64,000 nt of DNA, from positions 1-64,000 of the forward strand of contig NZ_MTAW01000053.1 of assembly GCF_002154725.1 (NCBI RefSeq). Direction: 5' to 3'. The translations under genes were made by a program, and so were the position numbers. Shown piece after piece: positions 19,856 through 29,167 of the stretch. Numbering within the stretch: position 1 is the first letter of the stretch; the number at the start of each line of letters is the position of its first letter. The notes beneath the pieces were generated by a model that saw only the letters and a program-made list of their open reading frames with translations, was not told where the DNA came from and made no database searches. This DNA comes from Nostoc sp. 106C (GTDB lineage Bacteria > Cyanobacteriota > Cyanobacteriia > Cyanobacteriales > Nostocaceae).

Positions 19856-20055
19856 GTGAACAGAGGGACAAGGAGGACAAGGGAGTGTGGGGAGTTCTTC
19901 CCCCAATCCCCAGAGGGGGCCCCGAGTCTCCCATCTCTTCCCCATGCTCAATGCCCCAATCGCCACCACTACACAAATATTTTTAAAGAATTTGGGTAAT
20001 CGGTACACCTGTTTGGTATGTCTTAAAAAGTCCTGAAATTTAGGAGAACAGACTA

Positions 20056-20193
20056 ATGGCTGATAAAACTGCTAATTCCCCGGTTGCTAACAGTGGTGCT
20101 AAACCTCCATACCCCTTCCGTACTGGTTGGGCATTGTTTTTGTTAGCAATCAACTTCGTAGTTGCGGCCTATTACTTCCATATCATCGAATAA
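20056..20193 (+). CDS. psaX: Photosystem I subunit PsaX
   Basis: A 45-residue protein with a short hydrophilic N-terminus and one membrane helix. The segment PYPFRTGWALFLLAINF followed by VVAAYYFHIIE closely matches my memory of Thermosynechococcus PsaX (AFRTFWAVLLLAINF, then LVAAYYFGILK). PsaX is a peripheral single-helix photosystem I subunit of the thylakoid membrane that binds one chlorophyll and is found only in some cyanobacteria. AGGAG at 20042-20046 gives a good ribosome site nine bases before the ATG. The gene lies downstream of lipA and converges on the permease gene. Confidence 0.92.
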   Translation: MADKTANSPVANSGAKPPYPFRTGWALFLLAINFVVAAYYFHIIE

Positions 20194-20215
20194 CTTAGAA
20201 GTTAAGCGGTGCTGC

Positions 20216-21082
20216 TCAAATCGTGCCTTTGAATAAACCTTTGGGGCGAATGAGCAGCACCAAAATCATAATTAACAGCGCTACACCTTGTTTATATTGA
20301 GATCCCAGCCAAGGGGTGCTGACTTCTTGAGCTATGCCAATAATAAAAGCTGCGGCGATCGCACCATAAGGATTACCAATTCCACCCAAAATCACTGAGG
20401 CGAATAGGGGCAAAATCAAAAACCACCCCATATTCGGACGCACAGCAGTAATTAACCCGTACATACTTCCCCCTAAGGAAGTAAGTGTGCCAGCAATTAG
20501 CCAAGTCCAGAGAATCACTTGATCGACATTAATACCAGAAACCCTAGCTAAGTCCAGATCGTCAGCTACCGCTCGCATCGCCTTGCCAATTTTAGTGTTT
20601 TGCAAAAGGTAATGCAGCGCCAAAATTGCCAGTACTGCTAAACCCAATACCAACAATTGATTTTGCGGCACCTTTAAGCCCCAGATGTCTAAAGCTGGAG
20701 TAACAGGGACACTGTAATTTTGGTTCTTACCACCCCAAATGAGGATAATGCCATTGCGTAAGAATAAGGCGAGTCCGATGGAAATAATAATCAACGTAGT
20801 GGAAGTAGCACGGAGATTCCGCATTCTTGACCACAGCAACTTTTCTGATAACAGCATCGTAGCTACTGTTCCCGCCGCAGCTAGTATCATCGACAACCAA
20901 ATATTTATACCAGTGGTATTCACTAGCAGCGTCAGGTAGGCCCCCAAAGTTAGAAAGTCACCGTGGGCAAAATTTGACAACCGTAAAATTCCATAGGTAA
21001 GAGTAAGTCCGACTGCGGCTAGAGCAATAATACTCCCTACAGCAATCCCATTGATAATTAATTGAGCAAGTTGTATATCCAT
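20216..21082 (-). CDS. Branched-chain/neutral amino acid ABC transporter permease, LivH family
   Basis: A 288-residue inner-membrane permease with about eight hydrophobic segments. It shows the LivH hallmarks: an N-terminal INGIAVGSIIALAAVGLTL stretch, the YGILRLSNFAHGDF motif, and the cytoplasmic coupling motif AVADDLDLARVSGINV where the ATPase docks. It is probably the NatD-like permease of a cyanobacterial N-I neutral amino acid uptake system. The binding protein, second permease and ATPase genes are not in this window, so the system is dispersed, as is usual in cyanobacteria. The exact substrate is inferred. Confidence 0.92.
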   Translation of the reverse strand: MDIQLAQLIINGIAVGSIIALAAVGLTLTYGILRLSNFAHGDFLTLGAYLTLLVNTTGINIWLSMILAAAGTVATMLLSEKLLWSRMRNLRATSTTLIIISIGLALFLRNGIILIWGGKNQNYSVPVTPALDIWGLKVPQNQLLVLGLAVLAILALHYLLQNTKIGKAMRAVADDLDLARVSGINVDQVILWTWLIAGTLTSLGGSMYGLITAVRPNMGWFLILPLFASVILGGIGNPYGAIAAAFIIGIAQEVSTPWLGSQYKQGVALLIMILVLLIRPKGLFKGTI

Positions 21083-21265
21083 AGTCTTAAGTTGGTCTTA
21101 AGAAATTTCGAGCTTAGTGATTTCGTACATTAGATTGTGGGATCTTCGTCACATTCGACACTATAGGTTATGCTTTATAAATAGAAAACAAATGTGCGCT
21201 AATATACATAAGATCCTGTTCGCACTCTTGTGCGAAGCTAAACTTGTTCAGCGGTCTAGTTGACC

Positions 21266-23065
21266 ATGCAGCAGTATTCAAGCTTACCAGAACAGAACTC
21301 ACAGATAGATGCAACTCAAACACTTTTGACCACAATCCAGCAACTTCGGGCCGAGTTGTGGCTGGAGAGCAGCTTGAACCAGTTGCAAAGCCATCTTAAT
21401 GATTGCCTGCTTTCTGCTTGTACTACTTTGCCACAGCAAAGAAGCACAGAAGCAGATATTTTTCAAATTTTGGTCAACGATCTCAACCATGCTTTAAATA
21501 GCACTCAGGTGGCGATCGCTCTGTTCCAACCACAAGAAATAACTGGTAAAGTTTGTTATCTTTCTCCATCCCCATCTCGGCGTTCACAACTTCTACACCT
21601 AGAAGCAATCTCCAAGAAAGGCAGAAAGCTGCACTTGAGATTGAATGAGCCAATAGAACTCGAAGATTTGCAGCACCTTGAGAATCAAGAAACGCCCAGC
21701 GCTTGGCAATTGAGCGACGATTATGGTGGCATAATAGCTTGGCTAATTATTGCTAGGATACCGATTAGATCGGATTGCGATTCATTTCCAGCATTAAAAG
21801 CTCAATTGGGATCGCAACTAGTTGCACGGGCCGTTAAGTACTGCAATGTAGTGTTGGCACAGCTCAGACAAATACAATCTTGGCAACAAAAGACCCAATA
21901 CTTGGGGAGTTCTAATCGGGAACTGGAGCGTACCAATCAACTTAAAAACCAGTTTTTGGCAAATACCAGTCACGAGATCCGCACACCGCTGAGTTCCATC
22001 ATCGGTTTCACCCACCTGCTTTTAGCTCAAGGCTACGATCCAACTAAAGAACGTCATCAAGAGTATTTAAATATTATTCAGTCCAGTGGCAAGCACCTGC
22101 TAGCGCTCATAAATGATATTTTGGATCTCTCTAAAATTGAAGCAAATCAGCTGGAAGTGCAGTGGGAAATAGTGGACGTACCAGCACTATGTCGTAATGT
22201 TTTGGCATTAGTGAAAGAAAAAGCTGCCAATAAGGGTTTAAAACTACTCTTAAATCTAGATACAGATGTGACAACTCTAGTAGCTGACTCCTTACGTCTT
22301 AAACAAATGCTGTTGAATTTACTTTTCAACGCTCTCAAGTTTACGACTACAGGAACTGTTGGTTTACAGGTTGTTGCTAAAGGTAGTTTTGTGCATTTTA
22401 CAGTTTGGGATACTGGCACTGGTATATCTAAAGCAGACCAGACTCAACTATTTCAACCATACTTCCAAATTGCCAACTCCACAGTTAGTCGTAACGAAGG
22501 TACTGGTTTAGGTTTAGTTGTGACTCGCAAACTCGCAGAAGTTCACGGTGGTTGTGTGGAAGTTGAATCTGAGGTTGATTGCGGCTCGCGTTTTACCATC
22601 ATACTGCCCCTAAATCCCGTTGGGGAATTAGAAGGAATTGAGGGTGAAGTTGTTGACTCATCTTCCTCACTGCCTTTGCCTAACGCTCCTAGCTCTTTTG
22701 TAGAAATTTTGCTGGTGGAAAATGACTTAAACAACGCCAAGTTGATGCAAATTTATCTAGAAAAATTGGGCTATCAGGTAACTTGGGCAAAGAATGCTGC
22801 CGAGATGTGGGAAGCTTTGGAAAATATACATCCAGCAGTGGTTTTAATGGATGTGAACCTACCGGATGATAACGGTCTAAACTTAGTACGGCAGTTGAGA
22901 GAAAATCAGCAATACCGCATGACTCCGGTAATTGCCCAAACAGCAATGGCAATGAAAGGCGATCGCGAAACTTGTCTAGCGGCTGGAGTAAATGACTATA
23001 TTTCTAAACCTATTGATTTACCCTTATTAGCCAGTCTGGTGGCAAAATACAGCAAACCATTATAG
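21266..23065 (+). CDS. Hybrid histidine kinase with C-terminal receiver
   Basis: A 599-residue soluble kinase. An N-terminal region (about 20-215) looks like a divergent GAF-type sensor. HisKA follows with ANTSHEIRTPLSSIIGFTHL (phospho-His near residue 240). HATPase_c has LLNLLFNALKFT, VWDTGTGIS and GTGLGLVVTRKL. An acidic/Ser linker leads to a receiver (about 475-595) with AVVLMDVNLPDDNG and YISKPID. No membrane segments are visible. The ATG at 21266 is preferred over a TTG at 21260. A long hairpin follows the gene. The signal is unknown. There is no partner regulator next to it. Confidence 0.93.
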   Translation: MQQYSSLPEQNSQIDATQTLLTTIQQLRAELWLESSLNQLQSHLNDCLLSACTTLPQQRSTEADIFQILVNDLNHALNSTQVAIALFQPQEITGKVCYLSPSPSRRSQLLHLEAISKKGRKLHLRLNEPIELEDLQHLENQETPSAWQLSDDYGGIIAWLIIARIPIRSDCDSFPALKAQLGSQLVARAVKYCNVVLAQLRQIQSWQQKTQYLGSSNRELERTNQLKNQFLANTSHEIRTPLSSIIGFTHLLLAQGYDPTKERHQEYLNIIQSSGKHLLALINDILDLSKIEANQLEVQWEIVDVPALCRNVLALVKEKAANKGLKLLLNLDTDVTTLVADSLRLKQMLLNLLFNALKFTTTGTVGLQVVAKGSFVHFTVWDTGTGISKADQTQLFQPYFQIANSTVSRNEGTGLGLVVTRKLAEVHGGCVEVESEVDCGSRFTIILPLNPVGELEGIEGEVVDSSSSLPLPNAPSSFVEILLVENDLNNAKLMQIYLEKLGYQVTWAKNAAEMWEALENIHPAVVLMDVNLPDDNGLNLVRQLRENQQYRMTPVIAQTAMAMKGDRETCLAAGVNDYISKPIDLPLLASLVAKYSKPL

Positions 23066-23084
23066 GCAATTCAAATTTCCTCTT

Positions 23085-23121
23085 GAAAGTCTAAAAGCAG
23101 GAAACCGCTGCTTAGACTTTC
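23085..23121 (+). terminator. Hairpin after the hybrid kinase gene
   Basis: A stem of GAAAGTCT and AAGCAG paired with CTGCTT and AGACTTTC, with a two-base bulge and a 7-base loop, begins 19 bases after the stop codon. An A-rich rather than T-rich tail follows, so it may be an RNA-stabilising hairpin rather than a classical terminator. Confidence 0.55.
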
Positions 23122-23277
23122 CAAAAAATTTAAAATTGAGAAATATATATATTTAAGCTAGTCATTCCAGCATCTGTTGGCTAATGCTGTTGCCCCCTGA
23201 GTTTTGAGCAATAACTATTGACACCTGACTAAAATAGAATTTGTTGGGTGCTATAAGATTTCGGCAGGACTCTAAAA

Positions 23278-24108
23278 ATGATGCTGACAGAAAAACTTGA
23301 GCAACTAAAAGCTTTATTTGCAGAAATGGAGCAGGCACTAATAGCCTATTCTGGCGGTGTTGATAGTACTTTGGTTGCCAAGATTGCTTATGATGTTTTG
23401 GGCGATCGCGCTTTGGCTGTGACTGCTGTTTCGCCGTCGCTATTGCCGGAAGAGTTGGAAGATGCAAAAATTCAAGCGGCAACTATTGGGATTAAGCATA
23501 AAATTGTCCAGACAAACGAAATGGACAATCCTAATTACACCTCTAACCCTGTCAACCGCTGTTATTTTTGTAAAAGTGAATTGCATGATACTCTCAAACC
23601 TTTAGCTAGGAATTTGGGTTATCCCTATGTGGTGGATGGAGTGAATGCCGATGATCTACACGATTATCGCCCAGGAATTCAAGCAGCCAAAGAAAGAGGT
23701 GCGCGATCGCCTTTAGCGGAAGTCGGTGTTACTAAATTGGAAGTCCGCCAACTTTCACAACAACTGAGTTTACCTTGGTGGGATAAACCTGCTCAACCTT
23801 GTCTCAGTTCCCGTTTTCCCTATGGTGAAGAGATTACTGTAACTAAGTTACAACGAGTTGGTAGGGCAGAAATTTACCTGCGAAAGCTGGGTTTGAAGAA
23901 TTTACGCGTGCGTTCAGAAGGAGATACAGCACGTATTGAACTGCCGCTAGAACAAATCAAAGAGTTTGTGTTGACGACGGATTTACAGCAAGTAGTGTCT
24001 GCTTTTCAAGAGTTTGGGTTTATCTACGTAACATTAGATCTGGAAGGTTATCGTAGTGGCAAGTTGAATCAGGTGTTACAGCCACAAGCCTCAGGCGTTA
24101 AAGCATAA
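23278..24108 (+). CDS. larE: LarE-family ATP-dependent sulfur transferase
   Basis: A 276-residue PP-loop protein. It has the SGGVDS loop at 25-30, which adenylates the substrate carboxylate, and a conserved C-terminal core (PWWDKPAQPCLSSRFPYG). In Lactobacillus LarE one Cys (Cys176) gives up its sulfur while making the nickel-pincer cofactor of lactate racemase. Here Cys175 is the equivalent. Two more Cys (RCYFCK, Cys95 and Cys98) give the three-Cys form that in some LarE proteins is reported to bind an iron-sulfur cluster. No larA, larB or larC lies nearby, so its actual target in this organism is open. Confidence 0.9.
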   Translation: MMLTEKLEQLKALFAEMEQALIAYSGGVDSTLVAKIAYDVLGDRALAVTAVSPSLLPEELEDAKIQAATIGIKHKIVQTNEMDNPNYTSNPVNRCYFCKSELHDTLKPLARNLGYPYVVDGVNADDLHDYRPGIQAAKERGARSPLAEVGVTKLEVRQLSQQLSLPWWDKPAQPCLSSRFPYGEEITVTKLQRVGRAEIYLRKLGLKNLRVRSEGDTARIELPLEQIKEFVLTTDLQQVVSAFQEFGFIYVTLDLEGYRSGKLNQVLQPQASGVKA

Positions 24109-24209
24109 GATTTTGTTGGCGAATTCATCAACTAGTACAGCAGATGCGGAATAATTATCTAGTTGAAAAGATCGTAAAAGTCTACTTTCCTGCCATCTGC
24201 CTTATCCTA

Positions 24210-24572
24210 CTATTTAATTTCAGCTTCCACAGGAATCAGAACGCACCCGTTAATCTTCCAGGTGGTATCAGACTGCTTTTGCATTAAATACAATGCCCTT
24301 ACAGGAACTCCATCAGGCCCAAGTAGCAGTACTAGTTGAGTTATCTTTCCGTGAATGGTTGTTATTTTATCAAAGAATACAGAGCGAGGACGATACACAG
24401 CTGGATAACCAAGTCGCACCATTTGTATAAAGTTTTCTGGATTGCGGAATTGGGCTTGGATCTCTGGACTGGCAAAGGCGAAAGCACCTGCGGTATCATC
24501 CTTTTGAAATGCTTCTAATTGACGTTCAATAACATAACGTATGGCGACGGAATCGCTATCAGTGATTTTCAT
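24210..24572 (-). CDS. DUF4864 family protein
   Basis: A 120-residue protein with an NTF2-like pattern. It begins with an SVAIRYVIERQLEAFQKDDTAGAF helix block and continues through FASPEIQAQFRNPENF and a Tyr-Arg-Pro-Arg segment to a C-terminal strand pair ending in WKINGCVL. This matches my memory of DUF4864, whose function is unknown. The ATG at 24572 is chosen; a TTG at 24602 would overlap the stop of the upstream SGNH hydrolase gene by four bases. The two genes are tightly linked and probably co-transcribed. Confidence 0.8.
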   Translation of the reverse strand: MKITDSDSVAIRYVIERQLEAFQKDDTAGAFAFASPEIQAQFRNPENFIQMVRLGYPAVYRPRSVFFDKITTIHGKITQLVLLLGPDGVPVRALYLMQKQSDTTWKINGCVLIPVEAEIK

Positions 24573-24598
24573 AAATCTAAAATTGCGATCGCGATCGC

Positions 24599-25666
24599 TC
24601 AATTATTGCGCTGAGTTACTCTTAATTCTATCTGCTCTAGTGCTGCTCGCCAAACGTCATAACCATCTGGCGACAGATGTAACCCATCTGTGGTTAACTC
24701 TGGGCGTAAATTGCCTTCAAAGTCTGTAAACCACCTATAAATATTTATATAAGTAACTTTTTCTTGTTTGGCAATCAGTGCAAGTTGTGTATTGAGATGA
24801 CGAATGCGCTGGTTAGAAATTGTTGGCAGGCGAGCAGGTAAAATTGATTGAATAATTATCTGAGCATTTGGGTGAGCCTGCCGTAAGCTGCGCATAATTC
24901 GGCGATGATTGCGCAAAATTACTTCATCACTGGCACCTTTACGGATGTCGTTGATTCCAGCCATAACATAGATTACATCTGGCCGCGTTTCTGAAAATGC
25001 AGCCAATCTTTTTAACACACCACTGGATGTATCTCCAGAGATTCCCTGATTTAACCATAATTTACCAGCAGGCAGTTTTTCTTTTGGAAACCACATGCTC
25101 AAAGAATCACCTACTAAAATGCCCAGACGATTTGCGCCTTTGCTTTGAGCGATCGCTTTGGCTTCCAAAGCTAATAAACGTTTCCAATCGTCATAAGTTA
25201 GTTGACGTTTCTTAGCTGACTCCGACACTGATTGCAAGCTATCTTCATCCAAGCGTTTATTAATTTGGCCTGTTTTTAAAGCTGCTAATCTTTGGTAGTA
25301 AAGCTGACTATTTGAAGCTAGCGTACGGTTAGCGCTTAGGGACGTAGGATTGAGTGATGGCTCTACTGGCGTTAGCAAAACCTGGTTGGTGAATTCTGGT
25401 AAAGCAACACCAAAGTTGGGGATGATTTTCTCACCTACTCTGGGCGGCGAACTTTCTAAAGTTTGCAAAGCTTGGCTGTAAAATTCTGGTAAGGAGATGT
25501 CAACACTGGGGATAGTTTTCTCACCTATTGTTAGTTGCGAACCCTGTTTTAAATCCCAATGGAATCTAGAATTTTCTGGCAGAATAATCGACATCTGTGG
25601 AAGAGCTGATGCTGGTATTGCCAATCCTGTTAACAAGCTTGCTGCCAACAGATAAGGGTCCCTCAT
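24599..25666 (-). CDS. SGNH/GDSL-family hydrolase, exported
   Basis: A 355-residue protein with an N-terminal signal-like hydrophobic stretch (LLAASLLTGLAIPASALP) and a C-terminal SGNH hydrolase domain (about 170-350). The catalytic blocks are present: GDSLS (block I Ser), GISGDT (block II Gly), AGINDIRKG (block III Asn) and DGLHLS (block V Asp and His). The region between the signal and the hydrolase carries two similar segments containing VGEKIIPNFGVALPEF and IGEKTIPSVDISLPEF. It is probably an esterase or carbohydrate deacetylase acting in the periplasm or envelope. It is transcribed with the DUF4864 gene downstream. Confidence 0.88.
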   Translation of the reverse strand: MRDPYLLAASLLTGLAIPASALPQMSIILPENSRFHWDLKQGSQLTIGEKTIPSVDISLPEFYSQALQTLESSPPRVGEKIIPNFGVALPEFTNQVLLTPVEPSLNPTSLSANRTLASNSQLYYQRLAALKTGQINKRLDEDSLQSVSESAKKRQLTYDDWKRLLALEAKAIAQSKGANRLGILVGDSLSMWFPKEKLPAGKLWLNQGISGDTSSGVLKRLAAFSETRPDVIYVMAGINDIRKGASDEVILRNHRRIMRSLRQAHPNAQIIIQSILPARLPTISNQRIRHLNTQLALIAKQEKVTYINIYRWFTDFEGNLRPELTTDGLHLSPDGYDVWRAALEQIELRVTQRNN

Positions 25667-26221
25667 CGTTTTTTCTCTCCTATACTCATTGCTTTCTCTT
25701 ATGACAGTGGTAACTGGCTAAATTCAGGAAAATTTTACTTCGGTATAAGTTCTTATTTTGATTTACTCTGTCTATGTCTGTAAAGCAGGTTCACGGGGTT
25801 CAGTTTGACAATTTACAATCTCTTTAAACCGAATTTTTACGGATATCTAGCCCATTCTCTCTGTGGGAATACTTTCAATACATACATAGATTTTACTGAC
25901 CCTACCGCTTTCCCTTTTGAAAGTTAGGTGTTGTAGCGCTCGCTTGGCTCTACAACAAACTCAAAAACCACAATTTCATTTGTATGCTATTACACTAAAA
26001 TTTTATGTAATTCTACTGTTAATGATTGGAAAATAATTTTTGATTTTATCATCAAGGAGGCTGTTAGCTTTAATGTTGTTAGCATGGTAAATATCTAATT
26101 AACTTTAAGCTCTGTAATTTAGGGAATTTTACTGATTGCCTTGATTTTGCTAGAGCAAGAGGCTATCTATTTTTATTTTCTCATATAAAATTCAACGATG
26201 CTAACGCATCATGTGTCAAAT
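25667..26221. other. Divergent intergenic region without a gene
   Basis: Between the minus-strand SGNH gene and the plus-strand XRE gene there is no plausible gene. A short hairpin GTTGTAG / CTACAAC (25930-25936 and 25950-25956) with a 13-base loop resembles small Nostoc palindromic repeats. Promoters for both flanking genes should lie here. Confidence 0.45.
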
Positions 26222-26434
26222 ATGGGATTAATCAGATTAAAGATTCGAGAACTCGCACAAGAGAAAGGATGGACTTTGAAAGAAGTTTCCGATCGCTCTG
26301 GGGTGATTTACAGTACAGTGAGAAGTTATGCTCGCCGTTCTGGGATGACAACTGTGGATTTTACGGCTATCCACAAATTGGCTCGAACATTTGATGTGAT
26401 GATTGAAGACTTAGTTGAAATTCTAGAGGAATAG
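26222..26434 (+). CDS. XRE/Cro-type helix-turn-helix regulator, small
   Basis: A 70-residue protein that is little more than one HTH_3 domain. Helix 1 is LIRLKIRELAQEKGW, the turn and helix 2 are LKEVSDRSGV, and the recognition helix contains IYSTVRSYARR. LARTFDVMIEDLVEILE closes the fold. It is a DNA-binding repressor-type protein of unknown target. An ATG at 26198 would add eight residues; ATG 26222 starts at the domain. A second small unidentified gene follows on the same strand after 200 bases. Confidence 0.85.
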   Translation: MGLIRLKIRELAQEKGWTLKEVSDRSGVIYSTVRSYARRSGMTTVDFTAIHKLARTFDVMIEDLVEILEE

Positions 26435-26636
26435 TTAACTTTTTTGAATATTATAACCAGAGGAATAGGAAATTTAAATATTTTTCTGCTACTAAGATTT
26501 TGCAAACATTGCTAATAATGCTTAGATTGTAAAATCTGCATTATATTAATTTAAATTGATTACTATAGTTATATAGAAGAACTCCGTTATAAATGCTAAG
26601 ATTTAGGCGAAGTCATTAATATTTACTTGTTATTTT

Positions 26637-26831
26637 GTGGCTAGAGCTAGTACTGCGATCGGTGTCAGTCCCATTATTAAAGAGATTGTGCAAAAACAGG
26701 CACATTCGACACGTTTAACTCTGAAAGAGGTTATACTTATGGGGATGTTAGCAATTGATAAACTCGACGATCAAAGTCGTCAAGAGCTAGCAGACGAAGT
26801 TCATAAAATGCAGGTTAACGGTGAAATATAA
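26637..26831 (+). CDS. Small hypothetical protein (64 residues)
   Basis: I do not recognise this protein. It starts with GTG and reads as a compact helical peptide: a basic/Ser N-terminus, IIKEIVQKQAHSTRL, then LKEVILMGMLAIDKLDDQSRQELADEV. The pattern of an N-terminal strand-like segment followed by two helices would suit a ribbon-helix-helix or antitoxin-like protein, but no motif proves it. It lies between a small XRE regulator and a convergent DNA methyltransferase gene. Confidence 0.55.
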   Translation: MARASTAIGVSPIIKEIVQKQAHSTRLTLKEVILMGMLAIDKLDDQSRQELADEVHKMQVNGEI

Positions 26832-27005
26832 ATCTGCTTTTTGGAACTAAGAATTAAAAGTCCAAAGCGAACATTTTAACTATTCCAAAAGTTATGATTT
26901 GTTAGTTATAAAAATTTGAATTAGAGATTTATACCTCAAAGAAAGTAACATTTGTTGAGGTGAAAAACTCTAAATTCAAATCTAAAAATTGTCACAGTTG
27001 GCTGA

Positions 27006-27911
27006 TTATTGGCTAAAACGGTAACGGCTTCCCATAACATAATCCTCATTGATTTCAAAAGCAATCCATTGACGTTGCAAAATCTCAGCAACAAACCCAG
27101 TTGTGTTAGATCCTGCAAATGGATCTAACACTAGATCACCTTCATCAGTCAAAAATTTAATAAAGAACTCCGCGAAAGCTTGAGGAAAACGTGCTGGATG
27201 GGATTTAATTCCTGCTGCTTTACAGCGTCGTAAATATAGACTATTTGATTCAGTATTAGCCATTTCTAGTAAGTTTGGTGGAATTGCACCTTGGTTATCT
27301 TTTTGAAATTTATCAGAAATATCATGTCCACTAGGACGTATTTTTGCTTTATAGCCATTTTTGAGTAATTGCTTCATACTCTGGCTATAAGGTTTTAATA
27401 CCTTTCTATTGTCTGCTTTAGGATTTGGGGTTTTAGATAACCACCAAACGACATTTACTGAATCTTTTACACGTATTCTTCTGATTGTTACCCACTCAGC
27501 AGGAGTAGGTAATCTTGCCGGATTATAGTGGTAGAATTCTTGCGCGAGAAAAAAGCCAACTTCTTTGCACAACCGCACCAAAAGTTCGTATTGGTAGATG
27601 CTCCGCACAGGATTACCGGGGAGATAAGCACCACCTAAATCTAAAATAAATGAGCCATTTTCAGCCAGAACCCTTTTGAATTCGTATGCAAAAGGTAGAA
27701 ACCATTCTATATATTTTTCAGCGCTTTCGTTACCATATTCTTTTTTGCGTGTAAGAGCAAATGGTGGCGAAGTTAGAATTAAATTAATACTGTTATCAGC
27801 AATGAATTTGAGCAGTTCTATACTATCACCTAGATATACTGCTCCGTTATTTTGAGTATAATAAGGGTTAAAGTTAATAAATGCCTGTGTTTTATTTATT
27901 TTGGCTGTCAA
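27006..27911 (-). CDS. Site-specific DNA methyltransferase, N4-cytosine type
   Basis: A 301-residue amino-methyltransferase. Motif IV is TSPPF (near residues 48-52), the form typical of N4-cytosine methylases, and motif I is DPFAGSNTTG near 265-274, C-terminal to motif IV. That order indicates the beta class. VYLGDSIELL is the motif III-like segment. No endonuclease gene is adjacent, so it looks like an orphan methylase. Cyanobacteria carry conserved orphan m4C methylases (Synechocystis M.Ssp6803II, Anabaena DmtB, both GGCC); orthology is my inference. The start appears to be TTG 27911, because a stop lies three codons upstream and no ATG precedes the domain. Confidence 0.88.
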   Translation of the reverse strand: MTAKINKTQAFINFNPYYTQNNGAVYLGDSIELLKFIADNSINLILTSPPFALTRKKEYGNESAEKYIEWFLPFAYEFKRVLAENGSFILDLGGAYLPGNPVRSIYQYELLVRLCKEVGFFLAQEFYHYNPARLPTPAEWVTIRRIRVKDSVNVVWWLSKTPNPKADNRKVLKPYSQSMKQLLKNGYKAKIRPSGHDISDKFQKDNQGAIPPNLLEMANTESNSLYLRRCKAAGIKSHPARFPQAFAEFFIKFLTDEGDLVLDPFAGSNTTGFVAEILQRQWIAFEINEDYVMGSRYRFSQ

Positions 27912-28044
27912 GACTAGTTAATATTATAAATTTATCGCGTTTTTATATTTATAACTTTTTTAAATTTAAAAGTATTAAGTTCAAGAAAATAGTATTTCTT
28001 GGTATGAGGATAGAAATAAAGTCATCCTATCCAAAAATGGAATC

Positions 28045-28485
28045 TTACCATTTTTTGTAAGGTAAAAATTTCCCAGACATAATAATTTTCACTCGCTCGC
28101 CTTTTGGGTCTTCTTCTTTTTCCACATCCAGGGTAAAGTCAATCGCACTCATAATCCCATCACCAAACTTTTCCTGAATTACATCTTTAATGGGAAAACC
28201 ATACACCTGCATAATCTCGTAGAAACGATAAATCAGTGGATCAGTTGGCACAACTGGGCCTAATCCTTTTACAGGGTATTCGGTCAACTCTTTAATATAG
28301 ATAGGTTCTAAATCCAATGCTTCCACCAGCAACTTCGCCTCATCCTCAGAAGCACTGGCTTGACGATAGAATACAGCAGCAATCCAGACTTCATCGCGTC
28401 TGAGAATTTTTTCTAAATCCGCAAAGCTTAGACCTTTGTCTTTTTTGGCTGTTAATAGCGTTTGCGTAATTTTGGGAATAGACAT
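28045..28485 (-). CDS. cynS: Cyanate hydratase (cyanase)
   Basis: A 146-residue enzyme that converts cyanate and bicarbonate to ammonia and CO2, providing detoxification and a nitrogen source. The N-terminal helical domain (1-75) is HTH-like, and the C-terminal catalytic domain is the cyanase fold. Catalytic residues are present: Arg87 and Glu90 in [11 protein letters not shown], and Ser113 in [10 protein letters not shown]. Length is close to the usual 147-156 residues. It acts as a cytoplasmic decamer. It stands alone here. In many cyanobacteria cynS is nitrogen-regulated, but I see no clear NtcA box. Confidence 0.97.
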   Translation of the reverse strand: MSIPKITQTLLTAKKDKGLSFADLEKILRRDEVWIAAVFYRQASASEDEAKLLVEALDLEPIYIKELTEYPVKGLGPVVPTDPLIYRFYEIMQVYGFPIKDVIQEKFGDGIMSAIDFTLDVEKEEDPKGERVKIIMSGKFLPYKKW

Positions 28486-28684
28486 CTGGTAATTTTTTAA
28501 GAACTTAATTTGTAAGAAGAAATTCTATCATTATTATCTGGAACAGGCGATCGCTTTTTGGTCGAGATTATGTCAGTTGGAAAGTTTGAATCATTAATCT
28601 ATTCAATTGCTGAAGCTTATTAGCTCTAACTAATACAAACAAAATATAAAAAACTACTTACTAAACGAAAAAGGAAATTTTTAT

Positions 28685-29167
28685 TCATAGAACCCTGGTA
28701 ATTAGTTTTTTCATAATACAGGCTACCTCACCATAGCCAGGATTGCCTATTAAACCTTGTAAATTGTTATGCTCTATATCTTCATATTGGCCTAACTTAC
28801 TTGTCCATTTACCATCAGGTAATTGCCTAGCAACATGGGTTGGTATCTTGTTGGAATTGCTGTATATAGCTACTTTTTGAAAGCCCTCTTCTAAGGCATC
28901 ACTTTCACAGATTTCATAATTAAGTTTTTGATATGCTTCTTGAAAAGCCTCTAAAGTCTCTTCTCTGGGAATATCTGGTGGCCAGTAGTGTTGATTTTGA
29001 GCATCTGGCCACCACCAGGTTTCATCATCTTCTGCTGCCCAGGCTACGCAATTATAATCTATTGTGTCTTGACTTGTAATTTTGTAGCCATATATTACTA
29101 GATTTGGATAATTCGATTCTATCCAAGGAACCACATCAGACTTAATCCAAGCATTATTACTTACCAC
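28685..29167 (-). CDS. DUF7689-like protein with papain-type residues
   Basis: A 160-residue protein. The segment DYNCVAWAAEDDETWWWPD puts a Cys at residue 40 in the position of a papain-fold nucleophile. PTHVARQL gives His111, followed by WTSKLGQYEDIEH with acidic candidates Glu129/Asp130. This suggests a Cys-His-Asp/Glu hydrolase of the kind grouped as DUF7689. Activity is not shown. It starts with GTG and overlaps the end of the preceding gene by 7 bases, so it is translationally coupled. It is the last gene of a three-gene operon of unknown role. Confidence 0.75.
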   Translation of the reverse strand: MVSNNAWIKSDVVPWIESNYPNLVIYGYKITSQDTIDYNCVAWAAEDDETWWWPDAQNQHYWPPDIPREETLEAFQEAYQKLNYEICESDALEEGFQKVAIYSNSNKIPTHVARQLPDGKWTSKLGQYEDIEHNNLQGLIGNPGYGEVACIMKKLITRVL

